From: Thermomonas beijingensis
GTDB lineage: Bacteria > Pseudomonadota > Gammaproteobacteria > Xanthomonadales > Xanthomonadaceae
Direction: 5' to 3'
Assembly: GCF_020034655.1 (NCBI RefSeq)
Contig: NZ_JAIQDJ010000008.1
Location: forward strand, 1-64,000
DNA length: 64,000 bases
The number at the start of each line of letters is the position of its first letter. The stretch's first letter is position 1. Below, one piece after another: positions 17,293 to 26,885 of this stretch. Made by a program: the position numbers and the translations under genes. Below the pieces are notes generated by a model. That model ran no database searches. It was not told where the DNA came from and saw only the letters and a list, made by a program, of their open reading frames with translations.

Positions 17293-18054
17293 TCAGGGCC
17301 GCATCGCTAGGCGTTGATTGCTCAGTGCATGCAGGATACGCAAATCTTCCGCATCGAAGCTGGCCTGCGGGTCTTCGCCGTCGTCACGGCCGCGATAATG
17401 GCGATGGAAGGCACGCACCGCAGCCGCACGATCGGCCAATGGATAACCCACCGCCGCCATCGCCAGCCACGGGTCAAACCCCGCCGGTGGATCTTGCAAG
17501 CCGCCCTGTGGCCACAGCCCGAACCCTGCATCCGCCAAACGTTGCCACGGGAACAAGGCGCCGGGGTCACGTTTGCGGGTGGGTGCCAGATCAGCATGCC
17601 CGATGACCTGGGTTTTGGGGATCGACAAGCGCGTGGTCAAATCATCCAGCAAGCGCAGTAGCGCGGTGATTTGCGCGTCGGTGTAGGCGACCCCCACGGC
17701 ATTATCGATTTCGATCCCGATCGAAGCCGAATTGAGATCGGTAATCGTGCCCCAGCGGCCACCGCCGGCATGCCAAGCACGGGCGCCGTCATCCACCAAC
17801 TGATAGGTCACGCCGTCTTTGCCGATCAGATAATGCGCACTGACCGGGCCTTTGCTGTTGGCGGTGCGCAAGGTATCCAGGCTTTGCTGCACGGAATGTT
17901 GCTCGGTGGCGTGCAACACGATGATGACGGCACGGCGTGCATCCGCATTGGGGGATGGCACCCATTGCGCCAGCGGGTTGTGCATCGGCACGGGCGTGTG
18001 CGCGCACGCGCTGAGCAACAAGAGCAGCAGGAGATAACAGGCAGGTCGCAACAT
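17293..18054 (-). CDS. N-acetylmuramoyl-L-alanine amidase, AmiD/AmpD-like lipoprotein
   Basis: 253 residues. Amidase_2 enzymes cut the bond between MurNAc and L-Ala in peptidoglycan fragments. Zinc ligands are expected in VLHATEQHS and in GHADLAPTRKRDPG, and both are present; AHYLIGKDG and GIEIDNAVG are family landmarks. A C-terminal helical region (about 190-245) resembles a peptidoglycan-binding domain. The lipobox LSAC in LLLLLLLSACAH makes it an outer-membrane lipoprotein like AmiD rather than cytoplasmic AmpD. I start at the ATG at 18054, since the longer frame hides the signal. Confidence 0.85.
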   Translation of the reverse strand: MLRPACYLLLLLLLSACAHTPVPMHNPLAQWVPSPNADARRAVIIVLHATEQHSVQQSLDTLRTANSKGPVSAHYLIGKDGVTYQLVDDGARAWHAGGGRWGTITDLNSASIGIEIDNAVGVAYTDAQITALLRLLDDLTTRLSIPKTQVIGHADLAPTRKRDPGALFPWQRLADAGFGLWPQGGLQDPPAGFDPWLAMAAVGYPLADRAAAVRAFHRHYRGRDDGEDPQASFDAEDLRILHALSNQRLAMRP

Positions 18055-18239
18055 ATCCGGATCATAGTGCATGTATGTGGGTATGGCAGCGGGCATTCGT
18101 TGCGGAAGTCAGGCATGTCTCGACAGCAGCCCGACTTCGACATACCGTGTTGCCGCTTGGGGACTGTGAACAGGTAACGCCGTTGGTGATGCCACGCACG
18201 CCTCTGCCCGCCCCCGCAGGCAATCCTGGAAACCCACGA

Positions 18240-20153
18240 ATGACCGCCGAGCTGAACGGACGCCATCGCCGCGCCTTGCCAGATGCACTGTTGGCGCTGC
18301 AACAACAGCGCTTTCGGCAAATACTGTGGCTGTTGATGGGCGCATTTGGCGCCGTGATGCTGGCCAATGCATCGCTTGGACGATGGACATCCGCCAGCAT
18401 CGAGCTGGCCATGCTTGGGCCGATGTTGCTGGCGTACTGGTGGAACAGACGCGGGCATCTGGTGCGCGCCGCATGGTTTTTGATCGTCACGCTGATGCTG
18501 GGCCTGACCGTATTGATGGTGATCGGCCAAGGCTTGTTTGACGAAGCCGGGATGGCGTATCCGGCACTACTGGTGTTTGCCGGACTGTTTGGTAACCGAC
18601 GGTTGCTGCTGTGGTTCACCAGCATGATGGTGCTTTCGTTCATCAGCGTGTACTTGCTGGATGTATCCGGGCTGATGCCTCACTCGCCATTGCCGGTTGG
18701 GCCGCTGCGCGCTTTCAATGTGTGCCTGATCGTCACCCTGAGTGGGTTTTTCGTGTGGTTGATCGTGAGTGACTTGCGGCGTGTGTTGACGCGGTTGGAG
18801 TCCGAAAAGCTGGCCTTGCAGGCCTCGCATGCGCAAATTGAATATTTGGCCTTGCGCGATAGCCTGACCGGGTTACCCAACCGGGTGTCGGCCAAAGAGC
18901 AATTGAAACGATTATTGATGGACAGTGCGGATTCGCCGCAAATGGTTGCAGTGCTGCTGCTGGATTTGGATAACTTCAAAACCATCAATGATTCGCTTGG
19001 GCATGCCGCGGGCGATGTGCTGTTGTGCCAGGTCGCCGACGCACTTGGGATGTGCGTGGGAAATTCCGGCATGGTGGCGCGCGCATCCGGCGATGAGTTC
19101 TTCATCCTGCTCGGCGGTGTGCAGACGCAGGACTCGGTGGATGACATGGTGGGCCGTATCTTTGACACCTTGGAGCAGGCGTTTCCGCTGGATGGGCTGG
19201 ATGTGCCGGTCACCGCATCGGTGGGCATTGCGATGGCGCCTGGCGATGGCAACGATGCCAGCACGCTGCTCGAGCACGCCGATATGGCGATGTACCGAGC
19301 CAAGGAATCCGGCCGCAATACCTTCCTGCACTTTGCCCCGGACATGGCCGGCGGCGCGGTGGAGGATTTGAAAATTGCATCACGCCTGCGTCTGGCGATT
19401 GCACAGAACGAGCTGCAATTGCATTTTCAGCCGCAAATCGGATTGCGCAGCGGTCGCATCACCGGTGCCGAAGCGTTGTTGCGCTGGCAGCACCCCGAGT
19501 GGGGGCTGGTGGCACCGGCACGTTTTATTCCCATCGCCGAGCGCAGTGGCCTGATCACCGTGATTGGTGATTTGGTAATGCAGCAAGCGTGTCAGGCAGC
19601 CCGTGCGTGGCGTGCGCAGGGCTTGGGTGAATTGGTAGTCGCGGTGAACGTGTCGCCACTGCAATTTCAGCGCGGCAATTTGGAGGCGGTGGTGTCTGCG
19701 GCGTTGAACAGTGCCGGCCTGCCCACCAGTGCGCTGGAATTGGAGTTGACCGAATCATCGCTGCTGGCCGACGCCCAACATCTGAGCGCGGCCTTGCAAC
19801 GCCTGAGTAGCACCGGCGTGCATATCACCATCGATGACTTTGGCACGGGTTATTCCAACCTTGGCTATCTGCGCCGATTTGCAGTGGATCGACTGAAAAT
19901 CGACCAATCCTTCGTGCGTCGGATGTGCGCCAATCCGCATGATGAAGGATTGGTGCGCGCGATCATCGAAATGGCGCACTGCCTGGATTTGCAAGTGGTG
20001 GCCGAAGGTGTGGAGGATGCCGCTACACGGGCGCGGCTAGCCGAGTTCGGCTGCGAATTCGGGCAGGGCTTTCATTGGTCGCCGGCACTGCCGATGGATG
20101 CGTTCGTGGCATTTGTGCGTGCGCATCCAGCGCAGGGTTTGCAGACGCACTAA
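18240..20153 (+). CDS. Membrane GGDEF-EAL cyclic-di-GMP protein
   Basis: 637 residues. About six membrane segments (30-185) precede a GGDEF domain (about 200-365) and an EAL domain (about 375-630). The GGDEF motif reads SGDEF at residues 283-287, a variant that can be active. No RxxD inhibitory site precedes it. The EAL domain has GAEALLRW, DDFGTGYSNLGYL, KIDQSFV and VAEGVE, so phosphodiesterase activity is likely. It makes and/or breaks c-di-GMP in response to an unknown membrane signal. GGAAA precedes the ATG at 18240 at a suitable distance; an ATG at 18189 is an alternative. Confidence 0.88.
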   Translation: MTAELNGRHRRALPDALLALQQQRFRQILWLLMGAFGAVMLANASLGRWTSASIELAMLGPMLLAYWWNRRGHLVRAAWFLIVTLMLGLTVLMVIGQGLFDEAGMAYPALLVFAGLFGNRRLLLWFTSMMVLSFISVYLLDVSGLMPHSPLPVGPLRAFNVCLIVTLSGFFVWLIVSDLRRVLTRLESEKLALQASHAQIEYLALRDSLTGLPNRVSAKEQLKRLLMDSADSPQMVAVLLLDLDNFKTINDSLGHAAGDVLLCQVADALGMCVGNSGMVARASGDEFFILLGGVQTQDSVDDMVGRIFDTLEQAFPLDGLDVPVTASVGIAMAPGDGNDASTLLEHADMAMYRAKESGRNTFLHFAPDMAGGAVEDLKIASRLRLAIAQNELQLHFQPQIGLRSGRITGAEALLRWQHPEWGLVAPARFIPIAERSGLITVIGDLVMQQACQAARAWRAQGLGELVVAVNVSPLQFQRGNLEAVVSAALNSAGLPTSALELELTESSLLADAQHLSAALQRLSSTGVHITIDDFGTGYSNLGYLRRFAVDRLKIDQSFVRRMCANPHDEGLVRAIIEMAHCLDLQVVAEGVEDAATRARLAEFGCEFGQGFHWSPALPMDAFVAFVRAHPAQGLQTH

Positions 20154-20189
20154 CAGGGCGAAACCATGTGGTCTCGCCCCATCGTGCTT

Positions 20190-21623
20190 CTAATTGGCGT
20201 AAGCGTTTTCGCCGTGGGTGGCGATGTCCAGGCCTTCGCGTTCGGCGTCGGCATCCACCCGCAACCCCACCGTGTATTTGACGATGACAAACGCAAGCAG
20301 TGACACCGTGCCGGATAGCGCCACCGTCACCAGCACGCCCTGCAGCTGGATCCATAGTTGCGCCAGCAGGTTGTAATCGGGTGAAGCACGCTCGCTGACG
20401 TAGTCCCAGAGCCCCGCACCACCCAGCCGCGGGGCAGCGAATACACCGGTGAGCAAGGCCCCGGCGATGCCGCCCACGCCATGCACGCCAAACACGTCCA
20501 AGCTGTCGTCGGCTCGCAGCCAACGCTTCAAACCGCCCACCCCCCACAGGCAGAGTGCGCCGGTGATCGCGCCCATCGCCAAAGCGCCCATCAAACCCAC
20601 CAAGCCGGCCGCCGGAGTGATCGCCACCAAGCCCGCCACTGCACCGGAGGCCGCGCCCAGCAGCGAGGGCTTGCCCTTGTGCAGCCATTCCAATGCCGTC
20701 CATGCCACTACCGCAGCGGCAGTGGCAAGGAAGGTGTTGACGAAGGCCAGCGCGGCGGTGCCATTGGCTTCCAGCGCAGAGCCGGCATTGAAGCCAAACC
20801 AGCCCACCCACAGGATCGACGCGCCGACCATGGTCTGGGTGAGGTTGTGCGGCTTCAACGCTTCACGCCCATAGCCAATGCGCTTGCCGACCATGAATGC
20901 GCCCACCAAACCGGCCACTGCGGCATTGATATGCACTACCGTGCCGCCGGCAAAATCCAACGCGCCCCTCGCCCACAGATACCCCGCCTTCGCCGTCGCC
21001 GTCGCCGCCATCGCGTTGGATGTGAACGCATCCGGGCCCGGGAAAAACCAGACCATGTGCGCCATTGGCAGATAGGCAAAGGTGAACCACAGCACGGTGA
21101 ACAGCAGCACGCCGGAAAACTTCACGCGCTCGGCAAACGCGCCCACTACCAGCGCACACGCGATGCAGGCAAATGCGCCTTGAAACACAAAGAACGCCAG
21201 TTCCGGGATATACACGCCTTTGCTGAAGGTGGCAGCCAATGCATTGGCATCCAGCCCGTGTGCGAGTACCCGGTCCAGCCCGCCGATGAACGCATTGCCT
21301 TCAGTAAACGCCAGGCTGTAGCCATACAGCGCCCACAAAATGGCGACTACCGCAAACACCGCCAACGTTTGCATCAGGATTGAAAGCACATTTTTGCTGC
21401 GCACCAGGCCACCATAAAACAAGGCCAGTCCGGGCAAGGTCATGAAGATCACCAGACACGCACTCACCAATACCCACACCGTATCGGGTTTGCTGAGGCT
21501 GGGCACAGGGGCCGCCGATTGTGCGGACACGCTGCCGCAGATGCAGAGCAGCCACAACCACGCCCACTGCGGTGGGCGGGGTGACACATGCGTAATGGAA
21601 GCGTGTGCAATGAAAGTGTGCAT
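20190..21623 (-). CDS. amtB: Ammonium transporter AmtB
   Basis: 477 residues with a signal peptide-like start and eleven predicted membrane helices. It carries ammonium across the inner membrane. Family signatures include PGLALFYGGLVRSKNVLS, DFAGGTVVHINA and GVHGVGGI with the pore histidine region. It starts 16 bases after the glnK stop, the classic glnK-amtB operon in which GlnK blocks AmtB when nitrogen is plentiful. The C-terminal tail is the GlnK-interacting segment in this family. Confidence 0.95.
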   Translation of the reverse strand: MHTFIAHASITHVSPRPPQWAWLWLLCICGSVSAQSAAPVPSLSKPDTVWVLVSACLVIFMTLPGLALFYGGLVRSKNVLSILMQTLAVFAVVAILWALYGYSLAFTEGNAFIGGLDRVLAHGLDANALAATFSKGVYIPELAFFVFQGAFACIACALVVGAFAERVKFSGVLLFTVLWFTFAYLPMAHMVWFFPGPDAFTSNAMAATATAKAGYLWARGALDFAGGTVVHINAAVAGLVGAFMVGKRIGYGREALKPHNLTQTMVGASILWVGWFGFNAGSALEANGTAALAFVNTFLATAAAVVAWTALEWLHKGKPSLLGAASGAVAGLVAITPAAGLVGLMGALAMGAITGALCLWGVGGLKRWLRADDSLDVFGVHGVGGIAGALLTGVFAAPRLGGAGLWDYVSERASPDYNLLAQLWIQLQGVLVTVALSGTVSLLAFVIVKYTVGLRVDADAEREGLDIATHGENAYAN

Positions 21624-21639
21624 GGAGTCCTCGCGTAGG

Positions 21640-21993
<354 letters not shown>

Positions 21994-22803
21994 TCAAAAA
22001 GTCTTGCCGAGAGTCAATGCCACGGTGTCCCTGGCCAGCGTGTGGCCATCGGGATTGATGTACAGCGCGCTATTGGCCGTACTGCCGGTATAGGCCAGCC
22101 CCAGCGTCACGCCGTTGGCAAAATTGCGGGTCAGGCCCAGCTTCCAATCGCGATAGGCGAAGGCGGCGTTGTGTGAAATCCACTGTTTGCCGGCATGCGC
22201 GGCAAGGCTCCAGTGGTCGTCAACGGCGAAGGTGGCGCTGAGGTCGAGATAGCCGCTGCCATTGGAGTCGGCATAGCCAAACAGATCGGTCGTGGCCAGC
22301 GAATACTTCGCGCCCAAGCTGACACGCTTGCTGGCGGCAAGCGTCACGCCGGCATACAACTCCAGCGTATCGGCGCGATTGAAGCCGGACGGGAAGTGGC
22401 CGGGATAGGCGTAGTACTGCACGCCCACATCCACGCTCACGGCGGGGCTTGGCGTGCCGCGCCAGCCGGCATAGGCATCCAGCTCAAGACTGCTGGAGAT
22501 GGGTGCGGCGCTGCTGGAGGTATCTGCCAGCCAACTGATGTTGCTGCCCCATGCCCCCGCATACAGGCCATTGTCTGCGGCATGTTCGAAACCCGCTTGC
22601 AAGGCGGGGTGTTGATTGTTTTGCGAGATGCCGCGAAAGACATAGTCGCTAGTCAGCGACAGGTTGCCACTGTTGCCTGCTTGCGCATGGCCGATGGCAG
22701 ACAAGGTGCACAAGGCCAACAAGGTGCACGCGTGCGTGCGGCTGCGTGTGCACTGCAAGGAGGCCACGCGATGAAACGGTGTTGCAAGGTCGTGAGACGG
22801 CAT
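21994..22803 (-). CDS. TorF-family putative outer-membrane porin
   Basis: 269 residues with a signal peptide ending near GHAQA. The mature part starts SGNLSLTSDYVFRGISQ, the signature of the TorF/TIGR02001 family, then alternating beta strands with aromatic ends and a final Phe (TLGKTF). It probably forms a barrel in the outer membrane. Its position ahead of glnK-amtB suggests a role in uptake of a nitrogen source (inference). I found no sigma-54 promoter with correct spacing in the 279 bases before it. Confidence 0.85.
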   Translation of the reverse strand: MPSHDLATPFHRVASLQCTRSRTHACTLLALCTLSAIGHAQAGNSGNLSLTSDYVFRGISQNNQHPALQAGFEHAADNGLYAGAWGSNISWLADTSSSAAPISSSLELDAYAGWRGTPSPAVSVDVGVQYYAYPGHFPSGFNRADTLELYAGVTLAASKRVSLGAKYSLATTDLFGYADSNGSGYLDLSATFAVDDHWSLAAHAGKQWISHNAAFAYRDWKLGLTRNFANGVTLGLAYTGSTANSALYINPDGHTLARDTVALTLGKTF

Positions 22804-22979
22804 GACGCAGGCTCCTCATAAGCGGTAGCCCTCCCCGGTCAGTGTTGCGTACTCGTGCAATGCAGAATCGTGTGGGTTCTGCCTGCGGCGATCGTTCGAT
22901 CGCATGTGCCTCCTGTTGTTGCCGCGCAGCCCCGCTGCGCGCAGCCCGCCTCGCCCCCTGCCCATGCAGACAACGGCGC

Positions 22980-23010
22980 GGAAGGCGTGCACCCGTCAGT
23001 GCACGCTTCC
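22980..23010. repeat. Inverted repeat between glnA and the porin gene
   Basis: Arms reading GCGTGCAC / GTGCACGC extend with GGAA/TTCC and one bulge, around a 6-base loop. It could act as a hairpin ending the glnA transcript, though no T-tract follows. It includes GCAC-N6-GTGC, one base short of an NtrC site. Confidence 0.6.
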
Positions 23011-23020
23011 GGCCGCTCCA

Positions 23021-23051
23021 ATCCTCGCCGGGGAGGGAGCGAAGCGAGGAT
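23021..23051. repeat. Second inverted repeat after glnA
   Basis: ATCCTCGC (23021-23028) pairs with GCGAGGAT (23044-23051) across 15 bases, 32 bases beyond the glnA stop. With the repeat at 22980-23010 it fills the 279-base gap, which otherwise shows only GC-rich sequence. Confidence 0.5.
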
Positions 23052-23082
23052 CAGCCTGCTTCGCTCACCCTTGCGCGGGCAA

Positions 23083-24492
23083 TCAGAGCGTGTAGTACAT
23101 CTGGTATTCCAACGGGTGCGTGGCACCACGGAACGCGGTCACTTCCTTCATCTTCAAGCCGATGTAGGCGTCGATGAAATCATCGGTGAACACCCCGCCC
23201 GCTTTCAGGAATTCGCGATCTTTGTCGAGCGCGTCCAGCGCCTGATCCAGCGAGTGGCAGACGGTGGGGTAGTTCTTCTCTTCTTCCGGCGGCAGGTCGT
23301 ACAGATCCTTGTCGGACGGCGCGCCCGGATCGATCTGATGTTTGATGCCGTCCAGACCCGCCATCAGCAGCGCGGCAAAGGTCAAATAGCCGCTGTTCAT
23401 CGGGTCGGGGAAGCGCATTTCGATGCGGCGTGCCTTCGGGTTGGCCACATACGGAATGCGGCAGCTGGCCGAACGGTTGGAGGCCGAATACGCCAGCATC
23501 ACCGGCGCTTCGTAGCCAGGCACCAGGCGCTTGTACGAATTGGTGCTGGAGTTGGCGAACGCATTGATCGCACGCGCATGCTTGAAGATGCCGCCGATGT
23601 ACCACAGCGCGGTCTGCGACAGGCCGCCGTAGCCATCGCCGGAGAACAGATTGACGCCGCCCTTGGCCAGCGACATATGCACATGCATGCCACTGCCGTT
23701 ATCGCCGACGATCGGCTTGGGCATGAAGGTGACGGTCTTGCCATTGCGGTGCGCCACGTTCTTGATGACGTATTTCATGGTCATCAGGTCGTCGGCTTTC
23801 TTCACCAGCGAATTGAACTTGGTGCCAATCTCGCACTGGCCGGCATTGGCCACCTCGTGGTGGTGCACTTCCACTTCGATGCCCACTTTTTCCAGCGTCT
23901 TGCACATTTCCGCACGCAGATCGTGCAGCGAATCCAATGGTGCCACCGGGAAGTAGCCACCCTTCACCATCGGCCGGTAGCCGCTGTTGCCGCCGGCGTA
24001 TTCGCGGCTGGAATTCCAATGCGCTTCTTCCGAATCAATCTGGAAGAAGGTGTGGCCCATTTCATTGGCAAAGCGCACCGAATCGAAAATGAAGAATTCC
24101 GGTTCTGGCCCGAAGAAGCCCTGCTCGGCGATGCCGCTGGCCTTCAAATACGCTTCGGCGCGATGCGCCACGCCACGCGGATCGCGCGAATAGGCTTGCA
24201 TGGTGGCCGGATCCAGCACATCGCAAGTCAGCACCAAGGTGGGGTCAGCGGTGAACGGATCGATGAAGGCGGTGGCCGGGTCGGGCAGCAGCACCATGTC
24301 GGAGTTCTGGATACCGCGCCAGCCGCCAATCGAGCTGCCATCGAACATCTTGCCATCCTCGAACAGGCTGGCATCGACGATCGATTTGGGGAAGGTGACA
24401 TGGTGCTGCACGCCGCGCATGTCGGCAAAACGCAGGTCCACAAATTCGATCTTGTGGTCTTTGATGAGCTTTTCGAGTTGTTCCAGCGACAT
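23083..24492 (-). CDS. glnA: Glutamine synthetase, type I
   Basis: 469 residues, the standard length. GlnA makes glutamine from glutamate, ammonia and ATP in the cytoplasm. Landmarks are FDGSSIGGW, the metal-binding [19 protein letters not shown] and the [11 protein letters not shown] loop. Tyr398 in [11 protein letters not shown] is the adenylylation site, so activity should be set by GlnE and PII. The ATG at 24492 matches family starts, whereas the longer frame runs into promoter sequence. A perfect sigma-54 promoter and two NtrC-like sites lie upstream. Confidence 0.97.
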   Translation of the reverse strand: MSLEQLEKLIKDHKIEFVDLRFADMRGVQHHVTFPKSIVDASLFEDGKMFDGSSIGGWRGIQNSDMVLLPDPATAFIDPFTADPTLVLTCDVLDPATMQAYSRDPRGVAHRAEAYLKASGIAEQGFFGPEPEFFIFDSVRFANEMGHTFFQIDSEEAHWNSSREYAGGNSGYRPMVKGGYFPVAPLDSLHDLRAEMCKTLEKVGIEVEVHHHEVANAGQCEIGTKFNSLVKKADDLMTMKYVIKNVAHRNGKTVTFMPKPIVGDNGSGMHVHMSLAKGGVNLFSGDGYGGLSQTALWYIGGIFKHARAINAFANSSTNSYKRLVPGYEAPVMLAYSASNRSASCRIPYVANPKARRIEMRFPDPMNSGYLTFAALLMAGLDGIKHQIDPGAPSDKDLYDLPPEEEKNYPTVCHSLDQALDALDKDREFLKAGGVFTDDFIDAYIGLKMKEVTAFRGATHPLEYQMYYTL

Positions 24493-24550
24493 GGGGTACT
24501 CCGGCAAAGGATGGAGGGGCGTAAGCAAGGGCCTGACGGTAGTGATATTA

Positions 24551-24565
24551 GCAAGGACCGTGCCA
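24551..24565 (-). promoter_or_regulatory. Sigma-54 (-24/-12) promoter of glnA
   Basis: The minus strand reads TGGCACGGTCCTTGC, an exact match to the -24/-12 consensus TGGCAC-N5-TTGC with GG and GC 10 bases apart. It lies 58 bases before the glnA start codon. Transcription would begin near 24540. Confidence 0.88.
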
Positions 24566-24617
24566 GCTAATAACTTATTGATTTTAAACGAATCGATAAT
24601 CGACACATTGCAAATAA

Positions 24618-24632
24618 GCACTCACTTGGTGC
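24618..24632. promoter_or_regulatory. NtrC-like enhancer site 1 of glnA
   Basis: GCACTCACTTGGTGC fits GCAC-N7-GTGC. It lies 52 bases upstream of the -24 element, about -85 from the inferred start of transcription, where NtrC oligomers bind in other bacteria. Confidence 0.75.
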
Positions 24633-24648
24633 AATCAATTCTCAGGTA

Positions 24649-24663
24649 TCACCAACTTGGTGA
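24649..24663. promoter_or_regulatory. NtrC-like enhancer site 2 of glnA
   Basis: TCACCAACTTGGTGA is a perfect palindrome matching the inner CACC...GGTG of the NtrC consensus but with T/A at the outer positions. Its centre is 31 bases from that of site 1, three helical turns, as in paired NtrC enhancers. It is 46 bases from the uppP start. Confidence 0.65.
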
Positions 24664-24709
24664 ATTGCAATCCACGGTATGCTGCGCCACCCTTCCATCT
24701 CCTCTGCCG

Positions 24710-25564
24710 ATGAACGATCTGCTGGCCGCCCTGCTATTGGGCATCATTGAAGGCATCACCGAATTTCTGCCCATTTCCAGCACCGGCCATTTGCTGATTG
24801 CCGAGCATTGGTTGGGCGCACGCAGCGATCTGTTCAATGTTGCGATCCAGGCGGGGGCCATCCTTGCGGTGGTGTTGATTTACTGGAAACGCTTATGGGG
24901 CATGTTGCTGGCATTTGCCGGCCGCGATGCGCCGGCCGCCTTCGACCCACTGGGCATCACCGCCACCCCGGCACAGTCGCGGGCATACGCGATCAAGTTG
25001 ATGGCGGCCTTCGGTGTCACCGCGGTGCTGGGGTTGCTGGTCAAGAAATTGGGCTGGCAACTGCCGGAGTCGGTGACCCCGGTGGCCTGGGCGCTGGTCC
25101 TGGGGGCGTTGTGGATGCTGGCCGCCGAATGGCTGGCGGGCCGGCGCGCGGTGCAGGTGGGCGAGCGCACCACCATCACGTGGACGGTGGCCTTGCTGGT
25201 CGGGGCCGCGCAAGTGCTGGCTGGCGTGTTCCCCGGCACCTCGCGCAGCGCCGCTACCATTTTCGTCGCCCTGCTGGCCGGCACCACCAGCCGCGCTGCC
25301 GCCACTGAGTTCGCGTTTCTGGTCGGCATCCCCACCATGTTTGCCGCCACCGGCTACGAGCTGTTGTCGATGTACAAGCAGGGCGCGCTGGGCGGCGAAG
25401 ATTGGGCGGCGCTTGGCGTGGCGTTCGCGGTTTCGGCCAGCACTGCTTTTGTCGCGGTGAAGTGGTTGTTGCACTATATCCAGAGCCACCGCTTTACCGC
25501 GTTTGCGGTCTATCGTTTGGTGTTGGGTATCGCCCTGCTGGTTTGGCTGCCCACCGGTGGCTAA
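24710..25564 (+). CDS. uppP: Undecaprenyl-diphosphatase UppP (BacA)
   Basis: 284 residues with about eight membrane helices. UppP recycles the lipid carrier for cell-wall synthesis by dephosphorylating undecaprenyl diphosphate. Catalytic motifs are GIIEGITEFLPISSTGHL near the N-terminus and the conserved PGTSRSAATI loop near 180. The ATG at 24710 begins with the typical NDLLAALLLG; the upstream extension belongs to the glnA control region. It is divergent from glnA, and the NtrC-like sites sit between the two genes. Confidence 0.95.
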   Translation: MNDLLAALLLGIIEGITEFLPISSTGHLLIAEHWLGARSDLFNVAIQAGAILAVVLIYWKRLWGMLLAFAGRDAPAAFDPLGITATPAQSRAYAIKLMAAFGVTAVLGLLVKKLGWQLPESVTPVAWALVLGALWMLAAEWLAGRRAVQVGERTTITWTVALLVGAAQVLAGVFPGTSRSAATIFVALLAGTTSRAAATEFAFLVGIPTMFAATGYELLSMYKQGALGGEDWAALGVAFAVSASTAFVAVKWLLHYIQSHRFTAFAVYRLVLGIALLVWLPTGG

Positions 25565-25635
25565 GCACATCATCCCCACCGGCATGCGCTCCACATCGTC
25601 TTCCCATCATCGCGTCATCGTATCGAGGTCTTCGC

Positions 25636-26577
25636 ATGAAACGCCTGTTCCTGCTTGCACTTCCATTGGCCCTGGCGGGCTGCCCCAGCTCGCACCCGGC
25701 ATCCAGCGCAACCGCCAAAGCCGACGCCAGCAATAGTGCAACCCCGGCAACAACACCCGCCACGCCCGCCGGCAGCGCCAATCCGGCGCTGAAGCCGATG
25801 AATCCCAATGTCCAGTATTCATTCCATGCGGTTGGCCCCATCCAAGCCGTCAACGTGTTGCCCAAGCAGCACTGGGCCTTGGCCACAGCCACTGATGCCA
25901 AGGGGCAACGCATCGACGCACTGTTTGCGCGCGCCGACAAACCACTGACGCTGAACTTCACCGCCAGTACGCTATCGGTAGATAACGCCTGCAATATGCT
26001 CCATACCAGCTTCAAACTCTCCGGTGCCACCATCGTGGCCACGGATTTTGCCTCCACCATGAAAGCCTGCGCGGAGCCCAAGCTGGCCGGCCTTGACCAA
26101 GCCGCCAGCAAGCGCCTGACCGGTGAACTGGGGCTGCGCATCGCCGATGGCGGCAACCCGATGCTGGAACTGACCAACAAGGCCGGTGACGTGCTGGTAT
26201 TTGCTGGCAACCAGACTGCCGAAACCAAATACGGCGGCCCGGGCGAGCGCGTGTTCCTGGAAATCTCCCCCGATGCCAAACCCTGCGCCAGCGACAGCAA
26301 GGTGCTGTGCGCACAGATGCGCGAAATCCACTACGACGGCAAGGGTTTGAAAGTAGGTACCCCTGGGCCGTTTGTGGAATTCAGCACGCCGATTGAAGGC
26401 TTTGCGGTGCGCCCCGGCGTGCGCAGCGTACTGCGCGTCAACCGTTTCCCGCTGAAAACTGCCGGCCAAGACGGCTCCAAGTTCGCCTATGTGCTGGACA
26501 TGGTGGTGGAGGTGGAAGTTGTGAAGCAGACCGGCTCTGCGTCGCCCATGGCAGAGGCTGCCAAGCCGCAGCAATAA
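25636..26577 (+). CDS. Lipoprotein with META (HslJ-like) and DUF4377 domains
   Basis: 313 residues. The lipobox LAGC (Cys16) is followed by a low-complexity Ala/Thr/Pro linker. Residues about 100-200 look like a META/HslJ domain (FTASTLSVDNACNMLHTSF). The C-terminal part with REIHYDGKGLKVGTPGPF matches DUF4377 as I recall it. Such proteins are outer-membrane or periplasmic, and their role is not established. It follows uppP by 71 bases and ends in a strong terminator. Confidence 0.75.
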   Translation: MKRLFLLALPLALAGCPSSHPASSATAKADASNSATPATTPATPAGSANPALKPMNPNVQYSFHAVGPIQAVNVLPKQHWALATATDAKGQRIDALFARADKPLTLNFTASTLSVDNACNMLHTSFKLSGATIVATDFASTMKACAEPKLAGLDQAASKRLTGELGLRIADGGNPMLELTNKAGDVLVFAGNQTAETKYGGPGERVFLEISPDAKPCASDSKVLCAQMREIHYDGKGLKVGTPGPFVEFSTPIEGFAVRPGVRSVLRVNRFPLKTAGQDGSKFAYVLDMVVEVEVVKQTGSASPMAEAAKPQQ

Positions 26578-26598
26578 AGCTGGCGATGCTGCAAAACA

Positions 26599-26625
26599 AA
26601 AACCCGCCGGATGGCGGGTTTTTGT
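26599..26625. terminator. Bidirectional intrinsic terminator
   Basis: A stem of AACCCGCC / GGCGGGTT around GGAT is flanked by A-rich sequence on one side and T-rich on the other. It can end transcription from both the lipoprotein gene and the convergent rpmB-rpmG operon. Confidence 0.85.
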
Positions 26626-26707
26626 TGAGAGCCTGATCCCCGGCAGGAGCATCCGGGGGTGCCGTGCCGGCAGAGGCGAACGCGCCAGGCACGTTCGCGT
26701 CAGTGCG

Positions 26708-26872
26708 TCACTTGATCTTGCCTTCCTTGTACATCACGTGCTTGCGAACAACGGGGTCGTACTTGCTGACTTCCATCTTGTTCGGGGTGTTTTTCTTGTT
26801 CTTGTCGGTGGTGTAGAAATGACCGGTGCCGGCCGACGAGATCAGACGGATTTTATCGCGCTTGGTAGCCAT
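26708..26872 (-). CDS. rpmG: 50S ribosomal protein L33
   Basis: 54 residues: begins [20 protein letters not shown] and ends [11 protein letters not shown]. This is the non-zinc form of L33: the two CxxC pairs of the zinc form are absent. It lies 13 bases after rpmB, the standard rpmB-rpmG operon, and is followed by the bidirectional terminator. I read it directly from the minus strand. Confidence 0.95.
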   Translation of the reverse strand: MATKRDKIRLISSAGTGHFYTTDKNKKNTPNKMEVSKYDPVVRKHVMYKEGKIK

Positions 26873-26885
26873 GATTCAGTTCTCC

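Noticed and set aside
22804-22990. Possible sigma-54 promoter before the TorF-type porin/glnK/amtB genes
   Set aside because: The nearest candidates (around 22846-22861 and 22863-22876) have the GG and GC elements at the wrong spacing or with several mismatches. Sigma-54 needs a strict 10-base distance.
22855-24570. 571-codon open frame on the plus strand opposite glnA
   Set aside because: Antisense shadow of glnA; the composition is biased to His, Arg and Gly and no motif is visible.
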